Shown: positions 50,199-57,890 of the stretch, piece by piece | Numbering within the stretch: the first letter of the stretch is position 1 | How the letters are laid out: each line of letters begins with the position of its first letter | DNA from: an uncultured Prevotellaceae bacterium | Lineage (GTDB): Bacteria; Bacteroidota; Bacteroidia; Bacteroidales; Bacteroidaceae | Direction: 5' to 3' | Length of the DNA stretch: 64,000 bases | Assembly: GCA_900321965.1 (NCBI GenBank) | Contig: ONYA01000010.1 | Coordinates: 19,263-83,262 of the forward strand | Program-made: the position numbers and the translations under genes | Notes under the pieces: model-generated | Seen by the model: only the letters and a program-made list of their open reading frames with translations | Told to the model about the DNA's origin: nothing | The model's database searches: none

Positions 50199-51314
50199 AT
50201 GAAAAAGTATTCAAAACTGATTATCGCTGCGATTGTCGCGCTGATTTTCATCGGAACCTTCGTGTTCCTGTGGCAGAAGAGCCAACCCAAGGAGATCGTC
50301 TACAACGAGTTCACCCCGAAACTCGACAGTATCCAGAAGACGACCATCATCACAGGCAAGATTGAGCCTCGCAACGAGGTCAACGTCAAGCCGCAGATCT
50401 CTGGTATCATCTCTGAACTCTACAAAGAGGCTGGCGATTATGTGAATACTGGCGATGTGATTGCCAAGGTCAAGGTGATTCCCGACATGGGGCAGCTGAG
50501 TTCTGCTGAGATGCGTGTACGTCTGGCAGAGATCAACCTGAAGCAGGCGCAGACCGATTTCCAGCGTGAGGAGAACCTCTTCAACCAGCAGCTCGTCTCT
50601 GCCGATGAGTACGACAAGAGCAAGATGGCCCTGCAGCAGGCCAAGCACGAGAAACTCGCTGCCGAAGATGCACTTGAGGTGGTGCGCGATGGCGTGTCGA
50701 AGTCGAACGCTAAGGCCAGCTCGACATTGATTCGCTCTACCATCAGCGGTGTCATTCTCGACATTCCTGTGAAGGTGGGTAACTCGGTGATCCTCTCTAA
50801 CACCTTCAATGACGGTACGACGATTGCCACCGTTGCCAACATGAACGACCTCATCTTCCGTGGTAATATCGACGAGACGGAGGTGGGACAGCTCGTTGGC
50901 GGCATGCCTATGAAGATTACCATTGGTGCCCTGCAGGATTTGAAGTTCGATGCCGCCTTAGAGTATATTTCTCCGAAGGCTGTCGAGAGTAACGGTGCCA
51001 ACCAGTTCGAAATCAAGGCTGCCGTGAAGCTCTCCGAGGGTGGTAAGATCCGCTCCGGCTATAGTGCCAATGCCGAGATTGTATTGCAGAAGGCCGACAA
51101 TGTGCTCACCATTCCCGAGAGTGCCATTGAGTTCAGCGGCGATTCCACCTTCGTCTATATCGTCAAAGGCGAAGGCAAGGAGAAAACCTACGAGCGCACA
51201 GCTGTCACCACCGGTCTCTCCGACGGCGTGAATATTGAAATCAAGAAGGGCCTGACCGCTAAGGACAAGGTTCGCGGCCCAGAGATTATTGTAGACGACC
51301 CTAAAGACGAGTAA
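50199..51314 (+). CDS. HlyD-family periplasmic adaptor, second exporter
   Basis: Start at the ATG at 50199 (MKKYSKLIIAAIVALIFIGT, membrane anchor). The product has 371 residues: IIT-GKIEPRNEVNVKPQISG with lipoyl half-motif, a coiled-coil hairpin (about residues 90-165), STLIRSTISGVILDIPVKVG as second half, then beta-barrel and membrane-proximal domains. It connects the two permeases with the TolC protein 3 bp downstream. Confidence 0.88.
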   Translation: MKKYSKLIIAAIVALIFIGTFVFLWQKSQPKEIVYNEFTPKLDSIQKTTIITGKIEPRNEVNVKPQISGIISELYKEAGDYVNTGDVIAKVKVIPDMGQLSSAEMRVRLAEINLKQAQTDFQREENLFNQQLVSADEYDKSKMALQQAKHEKLAAEDALEVVRDGVSKSNAKASSTLIRSTISGVILDIPVKVGNSVILSNTFNDGTTIATVANMNDLIFRGNIDETEVGQLVGGMPMKITIGALQDLKFDAALEYISPKAVESNGANQFEIKAAVKLSEGGKIRSGYSANAEIVLQKADNVLTIPESAIEFSGDSTFVYIVKGEGKEKTYERTAVTTGLSDGVNIEIKKGLTAKDKVRGPEIIVDDPKDE

Positions 51315-51317
51315 ACC

Positions 51318-52643
51318 ATGAAGAAATTTTCTATGATCGTTCTGTTTGCTGCGATGTTATCGCAGCCCACGATGGCCCAGTCGAAGCAGTGGACGCTCCG
51401 CGAGTGCTGCGACTATGCCGTGACTCATAATATTACCATCAAGCAGCGGCAGAACCAGTGCCGTCAGCAGGAGCTGCAGCTCTCGACAGCCAAGAACCAG
51501 CGGCTGCCCGATCTTAGCGGTTCCGTAGGCCAGAACTTCTCTTTTGGCCGAGGTCTCACGGCTGACAATACCTATTCGAACACGAATACCTCGTCGACGT
51601 CGTTCTCCTTGGGAACCAGCGTCCCCTTGTTCACGGGCTTCCAGATTCCCAACCAGATTAAGCTGAACCAGCTGAACCTGGAGGCGGCTACGGCCGACCT
51701 GGAAAAAGCCAAGGACGACATCCGTATGCAGGTGGCTCAGGCCTACGTCCAGATTCTCTACAACATAGAGATTGCCAACGTGGCCCACCGTCAGGTGGTC
51801 ATCGACTCGATGCAGGTAGCCCGTTTGCAGGCTTTGGTAGACAATGGCAAGGCGAGCGGAGCTGAACTTTCCCAACAGCAGGCCTCGTTAGCCAATAGCC
51901 GCTTCACCGCCATTCAGGCTGACAACAACCAGCGGCTCGCCGTGCTGACGCTGACCCAGCTCCTGGAGCTGCCTACGCCCGATGGTTTTGCCGTGGTGCA
52001 GCCGGAAACGTCGGCTATTTCCAACCTGTCGGACATTCCCTCACCGGATGTCATCTATGCCGATGCGCTCGGGATGAAGCCCGAGGTCATTGCCCAGCAG
52101 CTGCGCCTTCGTGCCACCGACCACAGCATCAAGATTGCGCAGGCTGGCTATATGCCCACCCTCAGCCTCAGTGGTGGTCTTGGCAGTAATTTCTATACGA
52201 CCAGCAAATTCGAGTCCGACCCCTTTGGCACTCAGTTGAAGAATAATTTCTCGCAATACATTGGTCTGAACCTCAATATACCTATTTTTAATCGCTTCCA
52301 GACTCGCAACAACGTGCGCAATGCACGCATCGAGCAGGAGAACCAGCAGCTGGCCCTCGACAATACGAAGAAGACGCTCTACAAGGAGATTCAGCAGGTG
52401 TACTACAACACCCTGAATGCCCAACAGAAGGAACGCAGTTCCAGAGAAACGGTACGGAGCAGCAACGACGCCTTCACCCTGATGCTGGCCAAGTACGAGA
52501 ATGGCAAGGCTAACATCACGGAGTTTAACGAGGCGAAGAATGTCTACCTGAAAGCAGAGTCAGACCGCGTGCAGGCTCTGTATGAGCTGCTCTATCAGCG
52601 TGCACTCATCAACTTCTACCAAGGGCGTGAGTTGTCGTTCTGA
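51318..52643 (+). CDS. TolC-family outer membrane efflux protein, second exporter
   Basis: The protein has 441 residues with a signal peptide ending QPTMAQ. Efflux-protein pattern: QWTLRECCDYAVTHNITIKQ, SFGRGLTADNTYSNTNTSST, coiled-coil helices (DIRMQVAQAYVQILYNIEIA), and the second repeat ending LMLAKYENGKANITEFNEAK and QRALINFYQGRELSF. The last gene of the exporter operon, 3 bp after the adaptor. It is convergent with the DUF4831 gene, 5 bp between stops. Confidence 0.9.
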   Translation: MKKFSMIVLFAAMLSQPTMAQSKQWTLRECCDYAVTHNITIKQRQNQCRQQELQLSTAKNQRLPDLSGSVGQNFSFGRGLTADNTYSNTNTSSTSFSLGTSVPLFTGFQIPNQIKLNQLNLEAATADLEKAKDDIRMQVAQAYVQILYNIEIANVAHRQVVIDSMQVARLQALVDNGKASGAELSQQQASLANSRFTAIQADNNQRLAVLTLTQLLELPTPDGFAVVQPETSAISNLSDIPSPDVIYADALGMKPEVIAQQLRLRATDHSIKIAQAGYMPTLSLSGGLGSNFYTTSKFESDPFGTQLKNNFSQYIGLNLNIPIFNRFQTRNNVRNARIEQENQQLALDNTKKTLYKEIQQVYYNTLNAQQKERSSRETVRSSNDAFTLMLAKYENGKANITEFNEAKNVYLKAESDRVQALYELLYQRALINFYQGRELSF

Positions 52644-52648
52644 AGAGG

Positions 52649-53716
52649 CTATTTGGGCTGTTCGGCCTCCAGTCTGTCAATGCCGCCTGTAACGGGGTTG
52701 AGCCAGAGGCGTGTGCCGTAGTGCTTGTTGAAGAGATCACCGCTCAGCAGTTCGACGTTGCCGAACTGCGCAGCGGGGAAGTCTTCCTCGCTGACGAGGT
52801 TGTTGCCATTGAAGATGGCTACCTGCATCTTGCCCGGCACATTGTAGTAGAAGCCGTTCTCAGCCTTTTTCTTCTTGGCAGCTTGTTCTGCGTCGGTGGC
52901 CGGCAATTGGGTCTGGTTTTTCACGTTGATCGTGTAGGGGGCACCACTCAGGTCGTCAGCGTCGACCAGTCCGAAGCGCTTTGAGAAGCGGAACAGAGTT
53001 CTGTTCAGGTTGCCGTCGGGGACGATGATGAAGACCCGTTCTGTTGTGTCGCGTACAGTCGTGCCGGCGAAGAGACTGGTCAGTGCCTGATCCTGACGAT
53101 CCATCTGGTTCAGCATCATTTTCATCTGTTCACCGTCCTTCGGCATGAAGTCGGCCTGACCCTTGATGAGCTGGCTGCGGCTGTCGCGGATGTCATAAAT
53201 CTCCTGAGCTGTCAGCTGTGCCATCTTGGCCGTACTGCCGGCAGCTAAGATCTCCTCGTTCAAGAACTGACGCGGATTGATGGCGGCAGGTTTGGGAGCT
53301 GGTTTGAAGGGGACGGGGATGTTCTGCGGTGTGGGCTGTGCGTTGAGAGCCAGCAGGACACCGTCTTCCGCCAAAGCCACATTGATGGCCGACGTCTTGT
53401 TGTTGAACTTCACATTGTAGGCCTTGGTGGTGTCGCGGATGCCAACGGCCGTCTGCTGGATGGAGACGATGCGGTAGGTGGTAGACGGTTGGGTGCTGAC
53501 ATCGTTCAGTCTCAGGAACCGCTCTGCGTAGGGGGCAAAGTCGCCTGGCGTGTAGACGGTTTTCTCAATCTTTACGGTAATGTGTACGGCTGTCTTGGGC
53601 AGGAAATATGTTGCCCCGTCTTGGGTGACACCTGGTTGATAGGTGCTCGTTGAGGTTTGTGCCTCTACGTTTGAAAGTGTGAGTGCCAGTATGGCTATTG
53701 TCAATATGCGCTTCAT
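52649..53716 (-). CDS. DUF4831 family exported protein
   Basis: Start at the ATG at 53716 (MKRILTIAILALTLSNVEAQ, signal peptide). The product has 355 residues. Family features: GVTQDGATYFLPKTAVHITV, GDFAPYAERFL, and the C-terminal GLWYNVPGKMQ-like block (NGFYYNVPGKMQVAIFNGN) with LFNKHYGTRLWLNPVTGGI. The family is Bacteroidetes-specific and of unknown role. It is downstream of nnr, whose stop lies 15 bp upstream. Confidence 0.8.
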   Translation of the reverse strand: MKRILTIAILALTLSNVEAQTSTSTYQPGVTQDGATYFLPKTAVHITVKIEKTVYTPGDFAPYAERFLRLNDVSTQPSTTYRIVSIQQTAVGIRDTTKAYNVKFNNKTSAINVALAEDGVLLALNAQPTPQNIPVPFKPAPKPAAINPRQFLNEEILAAGSTAKMAQLTAQEIYDIRDSRSQLIKGQADFMPKDGEQMKMMLNQMDRQDQALTSLFAGTTVRDTTERVFIIVPDGNLNRTLFRFSKRFGLVDADDLSGAPYTINVKNQTQLPATDAEQAAKKKKAENGFYYNVPGKMQVAIFNGNNLVSEEDFPAAQFGNVELLSGDLFNKHYGTRLWLNPVTGGIDRLEAEQPK

Positions 53717-53730
53717 ATCGGATGTTATTT

Positions 53731-55254
53731 TCAATGTTTGACATTCATGGTGAGGAAAGCCTTTGGCAGACAGCGTATGATGTCGCGGGCTATCAGACTC
53801 TCTTCGCCCAGTTCATGGGCAGCAATGTCGCCAGCCAATCCGTGCAGGTACATACCCACGATGCAGGCGTCGCGACGACTGTAGCCTCTGGCCAACAGTC
53901 CTGTTAGGATGCCGGTCAGCACGTCGCCGCTGCCGGCTGTTGCCATACCGGCATTGCCAGTGGTGTTGAACACAATATGTCCGTCAGGGCAGCAGAGTGC
54001 CGAGTGGTGACCTTTCAGGATAATATAGGCACTAATGCGTTGTGACATGTCGCGTGCCTTGGATAGTCGTTCGAAACTGTCGGCAGAGTGGCCTTCCAAG
54101 CGGTCGAACTCCTTGGGATGAGGCGTCATGATGATATCTTTGGGCAGTTGCTGCATCCATGCCCGATGACTGGATAACACGTTGATAGCATCGGCATCGC
54201 ACACTATCGGGCATTGCGTACGTCGCAGTTGGGCGATGACGGCAACGGCCGTCTGCTCGGAAGTGCCTAAGCCGGGCCCTATGCCAACGGCTTGGAAATC
54301 CTCTGTGTCAACAGTCTCCGAGAAGATGGTCTCTTCGTGGTCTATCTGCAGTACGGCCTCAGGCACAGCGGCCTGTATAATGGCAACGTTCTTGCGTGGG
54401 GTGTGACAGGTTACTTTGCCGGCACCTGAACGCAGACAGGCTTCTGTAGCCATCGTGGCAGCACCGGCCATACCGTAGCTGCCGGCAATGATGAGCGCAT
54501 TGCCCATATTCCCTTTGTGAACAAAGGGCGAACGCGGCATCATCAGCTGTCTGACATCTTTTTCTTCGGTCATGGTGTAGTGGGCATCCGTTTTCTCTAT
54601 GCCCTCACTGCTCAGCCCGATATCAAGCACCTGCAGCTTGCCGACGAATGGCTGGTTCTCGGCAAAGAGCATGGACAACTTCTTCTGGCCAAGGGTCAAC
54701 GTCATATTGGCGCGGATGATGTTGGCGCGGATATTGTAGGTGTTGTCTTCGGTCATCAGTCCCGAAGGAATGTCGATGCTCACCACCTCGGCGTGTGAGG
54801 CGTTGATGTATTTTACCAACGAGGCAAAACCGCCGTTCAATGGCTTGTTCAGACCTGAACCGAACAGGCCGTCGATAACCAGTATACCCTTCCCTAACTG
54901 TGGCGGGTCGAACTCTTGTGTCACTTCCGTAAACAAGCCTTTTGCCTTTTTGTTGTCGTTCAGCCGCCGCTTGTTCTCGGCACAGTCTGCCGATATGTGT
55001 CCGTTGATATTGAAGAGGAAGGTCTTCACTTGATAGCCTTGCTCTGTTAGTAACCTGCTGACTGCCAGCGCGTCGCCGCCGTTGTTTCCGGGACCGGCAA
55101 AAGTGACGACAGGCACGGTCACCGGCCATCGTTGGGTGATGGCTCGTGTCAGTGCCTTCGCTGCACGCTCCATCAAATCAATTGACTTGATGGGCTCGTG
55201 TTCGATGGTGTAATTGTCTAACTCACGAATCTGAGCGGCCGTAAAAATCTTCAT
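53731..55254 (-). CDS. nnr: Bifunctional NAD(P)H-hydrate epimerase/dehydratase
   Basis: The protein has 507 residues. Residues 1-215 are the YjeF-N epimerase (MKIFTAAQIRELDNYTIEHE, FAGPGNNGGDALAVSRLL, VIDGLFGSGLNKPL, IDIPSGLM). Residues 230-507 are the ADP/ATP-dependent dehydratase of ribokinase-like fold (HKGNMGNALIIAGSYGMAGA, GIGPGLGTSEQT, MTPHPKEFDRL, NAGMATAGSGDVLTGILTGL with the catalytic GSGD). It repairs damaged NADHX/NADPHX. The -7 box at 55263-55270 is 9 bp upstream, so the mRNA is nearly leaderless. Confidence 0.93.
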   Translation of the reverse strand: MKIFTAAQIRELDNYTIEHEPIKSIDLMERAAKALTRAITQRWPVTVPVVTFAGPGNNGGDALAVSRLLTEQGYQVKTFLFNINGHISADCAENKRRLNDNKKAKGLFTEVTQEFDPPQLGKGILVIDGLFGSGLNKPLNGGFASLVKYINASHAEVVSIDIPSGLMTEDNTYNIRANIIRANMTLTLGQKKLSMLFAENQPFVGKLQVLDIGLSSEGIEKTDAHYTMTEEKDVRQLMMPRSPFVHKGNMGNALIIAGSYGMAGAATMATEACLRSGAGKVTCHTPRKNVAIIQAAVPEAVLQIDHEETIFSETVDTEDFQAVGIGPGLGTSEQTAVAVIAQLRRTQCPIVCDADAINVLSSHRAWMQQLPKDIIMTPHPKEFDRLEGHSADSFERLSKARDMSQRISAYIILKGHHSALCCPDGHIVFNTTGNAGMATAGSGDVLTGILTGLLARGYSRRDACIVGMYLHGLAGDIAAHELGEESLIARDIIRCLPKAFLTMNVKH

Positions 55255-55262
55255 TCTGACCG

Positions 55263-55270
55263 CAAAGTTA
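55263..55270 (-). promoter_or_regulatory. -7 box of nnr
   Basis: On the minus strand TAACTTTG followed by CGGTC and the start codon 9 bp on. A very short leader is predicted. Confidence 0.55.
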
Positions 55271-55354
55271 CGATAAATTCATCAGATGGCAAAGAAATAA
55301 GGACATTTTTCTAATAAAAAAGACTGAAAAAAGCAAATTTTCGTTTTTTATTCG

Positions 55355-55362
55355 TATCTTTG
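55355..55362 (+). promoter_or_regulatory. -7 box of the hpt-adk-obgE operon
   Basis: TATCTTTG followed by CAGCAA, 18 bp ahead of the hpt ATG at 55381. Confidence 0.65.
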
Positions 55363-55380
55363 CAGCAAATTTGTAAAGGT

Positions 55381-55920
55381 ATGAGCAGAATAACTATTAA
55401 GGACAAAACTTTCGAGCCAACGATGGCTGAGTCCGAGATAAAACAACGGGTACGTGAACTGGCTCAGCAGATGAGTCGCGAGTTGGACGGAAAGAATCCT
55501 TTGTTCCTCGCCGTGCTTAACGGTGCATTCATCTTTGCAGCCGATCTGATGCGTGAAATGACCATTCCCTGCGAAATCTCGTTTGTGAAGCTGGCTTCCT
55601 ATCAGGGCACTACGTCGACGGGCACGATCAAAGAGGTCATCGGCATCAACGAAGACCTGGCCGGCCGTACCGTCGTCATCGTCGAGGATATCGTGGAGAG
55701 TGGACTGACGATGAAGCGTATGATGGAGCAGATAGGTACGCGAAATCCCGCTTCGGTCAAGGTGTGTACCCTCTTCTTTAAACCAGAGAAACTGGTGGAA
55801 GACCTGAAACTCGACTACGTGGCTTTTGAAATTCCTAATGACTTTATCTTAGGCTATGGACTGGACTACGACCAACAGGGACGTGGACTAAAAGACTTAT
55901 ATACATTAGTAAAAGAATGA
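55381..55920 (+). CDS. hpt: Hypoxanthine phosphoribosyltransferase
   Basis: Start at the ATG at 55381 (MSRITIKDKTFEP). The product has 179 residues with the PRPP-binding motif VVIVEDIVESGLTMKRMM (about residues 97-114) and the substrate loop LAVLNGAFIFAADLMRE. The C-terminal DYVAFEIPNDFILGYGLDYD matches the purine-salvage HPRT signature. It converts hypoxanthine or guanine with PRPP to IMP or GMP. It overlaps adk by 4 bp. Confidence 0.92.
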   Translation: MSRITIKDKTFEPTMAESEIKQRVRELAQQMSRELDGKNPLFLAVLNGAFIFAADLMREMTIPCEISFVKLASYQGTTSTGTIKEVIGINEDLAGRTVVIVEDIVESGLTMKRMMEQIGTRNPASVKVCTLFFKPEKLVEDLKLDYVAFEIPNDFILGYGLDYDQQGRGLKDLYTLVKE

Positions 55921-56489
55921 AGAATATTGTAATTTTCGGTGCTCCTGGTTCTGGCAAGGGCACCCAGAGCGACAAGCTCATTGAAAAGTACGGCCTTAAC
56001 CACATTTCAACCGGCGACGTGTTGCGTGCCGAGATTAAAAAAGGAACAGAACTGGGCAAGATGGCTCAGAAGTTTATTGATAACGGACAGCTGATCCCCG
56101 ACGACTTGATGGTGTCTATCTTGGCTTCGGTGTACGATGCTTTCGGCCGTGAGCACAAAGGTGTCATCTTCGATGGTTTTCCCCGTACCATCCCGCAGGC
56201 TGAGGCTCTGAAGCAGATGCTCAGCGAGCGAGGCGATAAGGTGGCTGCCATGTTGGAGTTGGACGTCCCCGAGGACGAGCTGATGAAGCGCCTGTTGCTG
56301 CGTGGTCAGCAGAGTGGTCGTGCCGACGATAACGAGGAGACTATCAAGAAGCGCCTTGTCGTCTATCATTCTCAGACTCAGCCGCTTATCGAGTGGTACA
56401 AGCAGGAAGGCGTCCACTATCACATCGACGGACTGGGTGAGCTTGACCGCATCTTCAGTGATATCTGCGAGGTTGTCGAGAAATTGTAA
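55917..56489 (+). CDS. adk: Adenylate kinase
   Basis: The protein has 190 residues: P-loop GAPGSGKGTQSDKL (residues 7-20), ISTGDVLRAEIK, DGFPRTIPQAEAL, and LRGQQSGRADDNEETIKKRL for the LID region. This is the short LID form without zinc cysteines, the usual Bacteroidetes version. It balances AMP, ADP and ATP. Translationally coupled with hpt and followed by obgE. Confidence 0.93.
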   Translation: MKNIVIFGAPGSGKGTQSDKLIEKYGLNHISTGDVLRAEIKKGTELGKMAQKFIDNGQLIPDDLMVSILASVYDAFGREHKGVIFDGFPRTIPQAEALKQMLSERGDKVAAMLELDVPEDELMKRLLLRGQQSGRADDNEETIKKRLVVYHSQTQPLIEWYKQEGVHYHIDGLGELDRIFSDICEVVEKL

Positions 56490-56493
56490 CTAA

Positions 56494-56528
56494 ACATCCC
56501 TCCCTTGGGGAGGGCTTGGGTGGGCCTT
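56494..56528. repeat. Family A repeat in the obgE leader
   Basis: CATCCCTCCCTTGGGGAGGG followed by CTTGGGTGGGCCTT, touching the obgE ATG at 56529. It replaces the normal ribosome-binding region, so obgE translation is probably affected or driven by readthrough coupling from adk. Confidence 0.7.
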
Positions 56529-57770
56529 ATGGAGAGTAATTTCGTAGACTACGTAAAGATATTGTGCCGCTCGGGCAAGGGCGGTAAGGGGTCGATGCAC
56601 CTCAAGCACGTGAAGTACAACCCTAACGGCGGTCCCGACGGTGGCGACGGCGGTAAGGGTGGTAGCATCTACCTGCGTGGCAACCACAACTACTGGACAC
56701 TGTTGCACTTGAAATACGAGCGCCACATCTTTGCCGAGCATGGCGGAAACGGTGGTCGCGACAAGTGTCATGGCACCGATGGCAAGGACATCTATATCGA
56801 CGTGCCCTGTGGCACCGTAGTCTACAACGCCGAGACGGGTAAGTATGTCTGCGACGTCACCTACAACGGTCAGGAGGTGCTGCTGCTGAAAGGCGGTCGC
56901 GGCGGACTGGGTAATTTTCAGTTCCGTACGGCCACGAATCAGGCACCGCGCTATGCCCAGCCGGGTGAGCCGATGCAGGAGATGACCGTCATCTTAGAGT
57001 TGAAATTGCTGGCTGATGTCGGTTTGGTGGGATTCCCCAATGCCGGCAAGTCGACGTTGGTGTCGGCCTTGTCCAACGCCAAGCCGAAGATTGCCAACTA
57101 TCCCTTTACTACGATGGAGCCTTCGTTGGGCATTGTGGGCTATCGCGACGGCAAGTCGTTTGTCATGGCCGACATCCCTGGCATCATCGAAGGTGCTGCC
57201 GAAGGGCGCGGACTGGGTCTCCGTTTCCTGCGGCATATCGAGCGTAACTCGCTGCTGCTGTTCATGGTGCCGGGCGATACCGACGATATCAAGCATGAAT
57301 ATGAAATCCTCCTCGACGAACTGCGCCGCTTTAATCCCGAACTGCTTGACAAACCCCGTGTATTGGCCGTGACGAAGTGCGACCTGTTAGACGAGGAACT
57401 GATAGAGATGTTGCGCGAGGAGTTGACCCACACAGCCCCCCCTTCGTCCCCCGAGGGGGACACAAATGTCTTACACGGTAATGAAGCCCCCTCGGGGGCC
57501 GTGGGGGGGGCTACTGTCGTCTTTATCTCTGCCGTCACCGGCTTCGGCCTGGACGAGCTGAAAGATGTGCTGTGGACAGAGATGAATGCCGACAGCAACA
57601 AACTGGCTGCCATCACCACGACGGAGTCCATTGCTCACCGCGACAAGGACATGAGCCGCTTTGCTGCCGAGATGGCAGACGAGGGCGAGGATGAGGACAT
57701 TGAGTTTGTTGATGCGGATGATATTGAGGATATTGACGACCTCGAGGACTTCGAGTATGAAGAAGAATGA
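56529..57770 (+). CDS. obgE: GTPase ObgE/CgtA with in-frame palindromic insert
   Basis: Start at the ATG at 56529 ([20 protein letters not shown]). The product has 413 residues. Gly-rich Obg domain 1-158; G domain with G1 [12 protein letters not shown]2/G3 [11 protein letters not shown] and DIPGII, G4 TKCDL, G5 ISAVTGFGL; acidic C-terminus ([17 protein letters not shown]). Between G4 and G5 lies an unusual 26-residue stretch with APPSSPEGD and [11 protein letters not shown], encoded by an inverted repeat pair (57433-57513). ObgE acts in ribosome assembly and is essential in studied bacteria, so the insert must be tolerated. Confidence 0.93.
   Translation: MESNFVDYVKILCRSGKGGKGSMHLKHVKYNPNGGPDGGDGGKGGSIYLRGNHNYWTLLHLKYERHIFAEHGGNGGRDKCHGTDGKDIYIDVPCGTVVYNAETGKYVCDVTYNGQEVLLLKGGRGGLGNFQFRTATNQAPRYAQPGEPMQEMTVILELKLLADVGLVGFPNAGKSTLVSALSNAKPKIANYPFTTMEPSLGIVGYRDGKSFVMADIPGIIEGAAEGRGLGLRFLRHIERNSLLLFMVPGDTDDIKHEYEILLDELRRFNPELLDKPRVLAVTKCDLLDEELIEMLREELTHTAPPSSPEGDTNVLHGNEAPSGAVGGATVVFISAVTGFGLDELKDVLWTEMNADSNKLAAITTTESIAHRDKDMSRFAAEMADEGEDEDIEFVDADDIEDIDDLEDFEYEEE
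57433..57513. repeat. Coding palindromic repeats, family B, inverted pair in obgE
   Basis: Left arm ACAGCCCCCCCTTCGTCCCC+CGAGGGGGACA and right arm GAAGCCCCCTCGGGGGCCGT+GGGGGGGGCTA around a 20-bp centre. Translated in frame as [15 protein letters not shown] and [11 protein letters not shown]. Confidence 0.75.
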
Positions 57771-57821
57771 AATCTTTTTCAAAAAAATAAGGAATAGTAC
57801 ACAGATATCAGATTTTTTACG

Positions 57822-57829
57822 TAATTTTG
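57822..57829 (+). promoter_or_regulatory. -7 box of the TonB-receptor operon
   Basis: TAATTTTG followed by CAGCG, 61 bp ahead of the receptor ATG at 57891. Confidence 0.65.
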
Positions 57830-57890
57830 CAGCGAAATTTCAAATAGTGGGCTTGCCCGCAAAAATAATTAATTTAAATTACTTAAGTTT

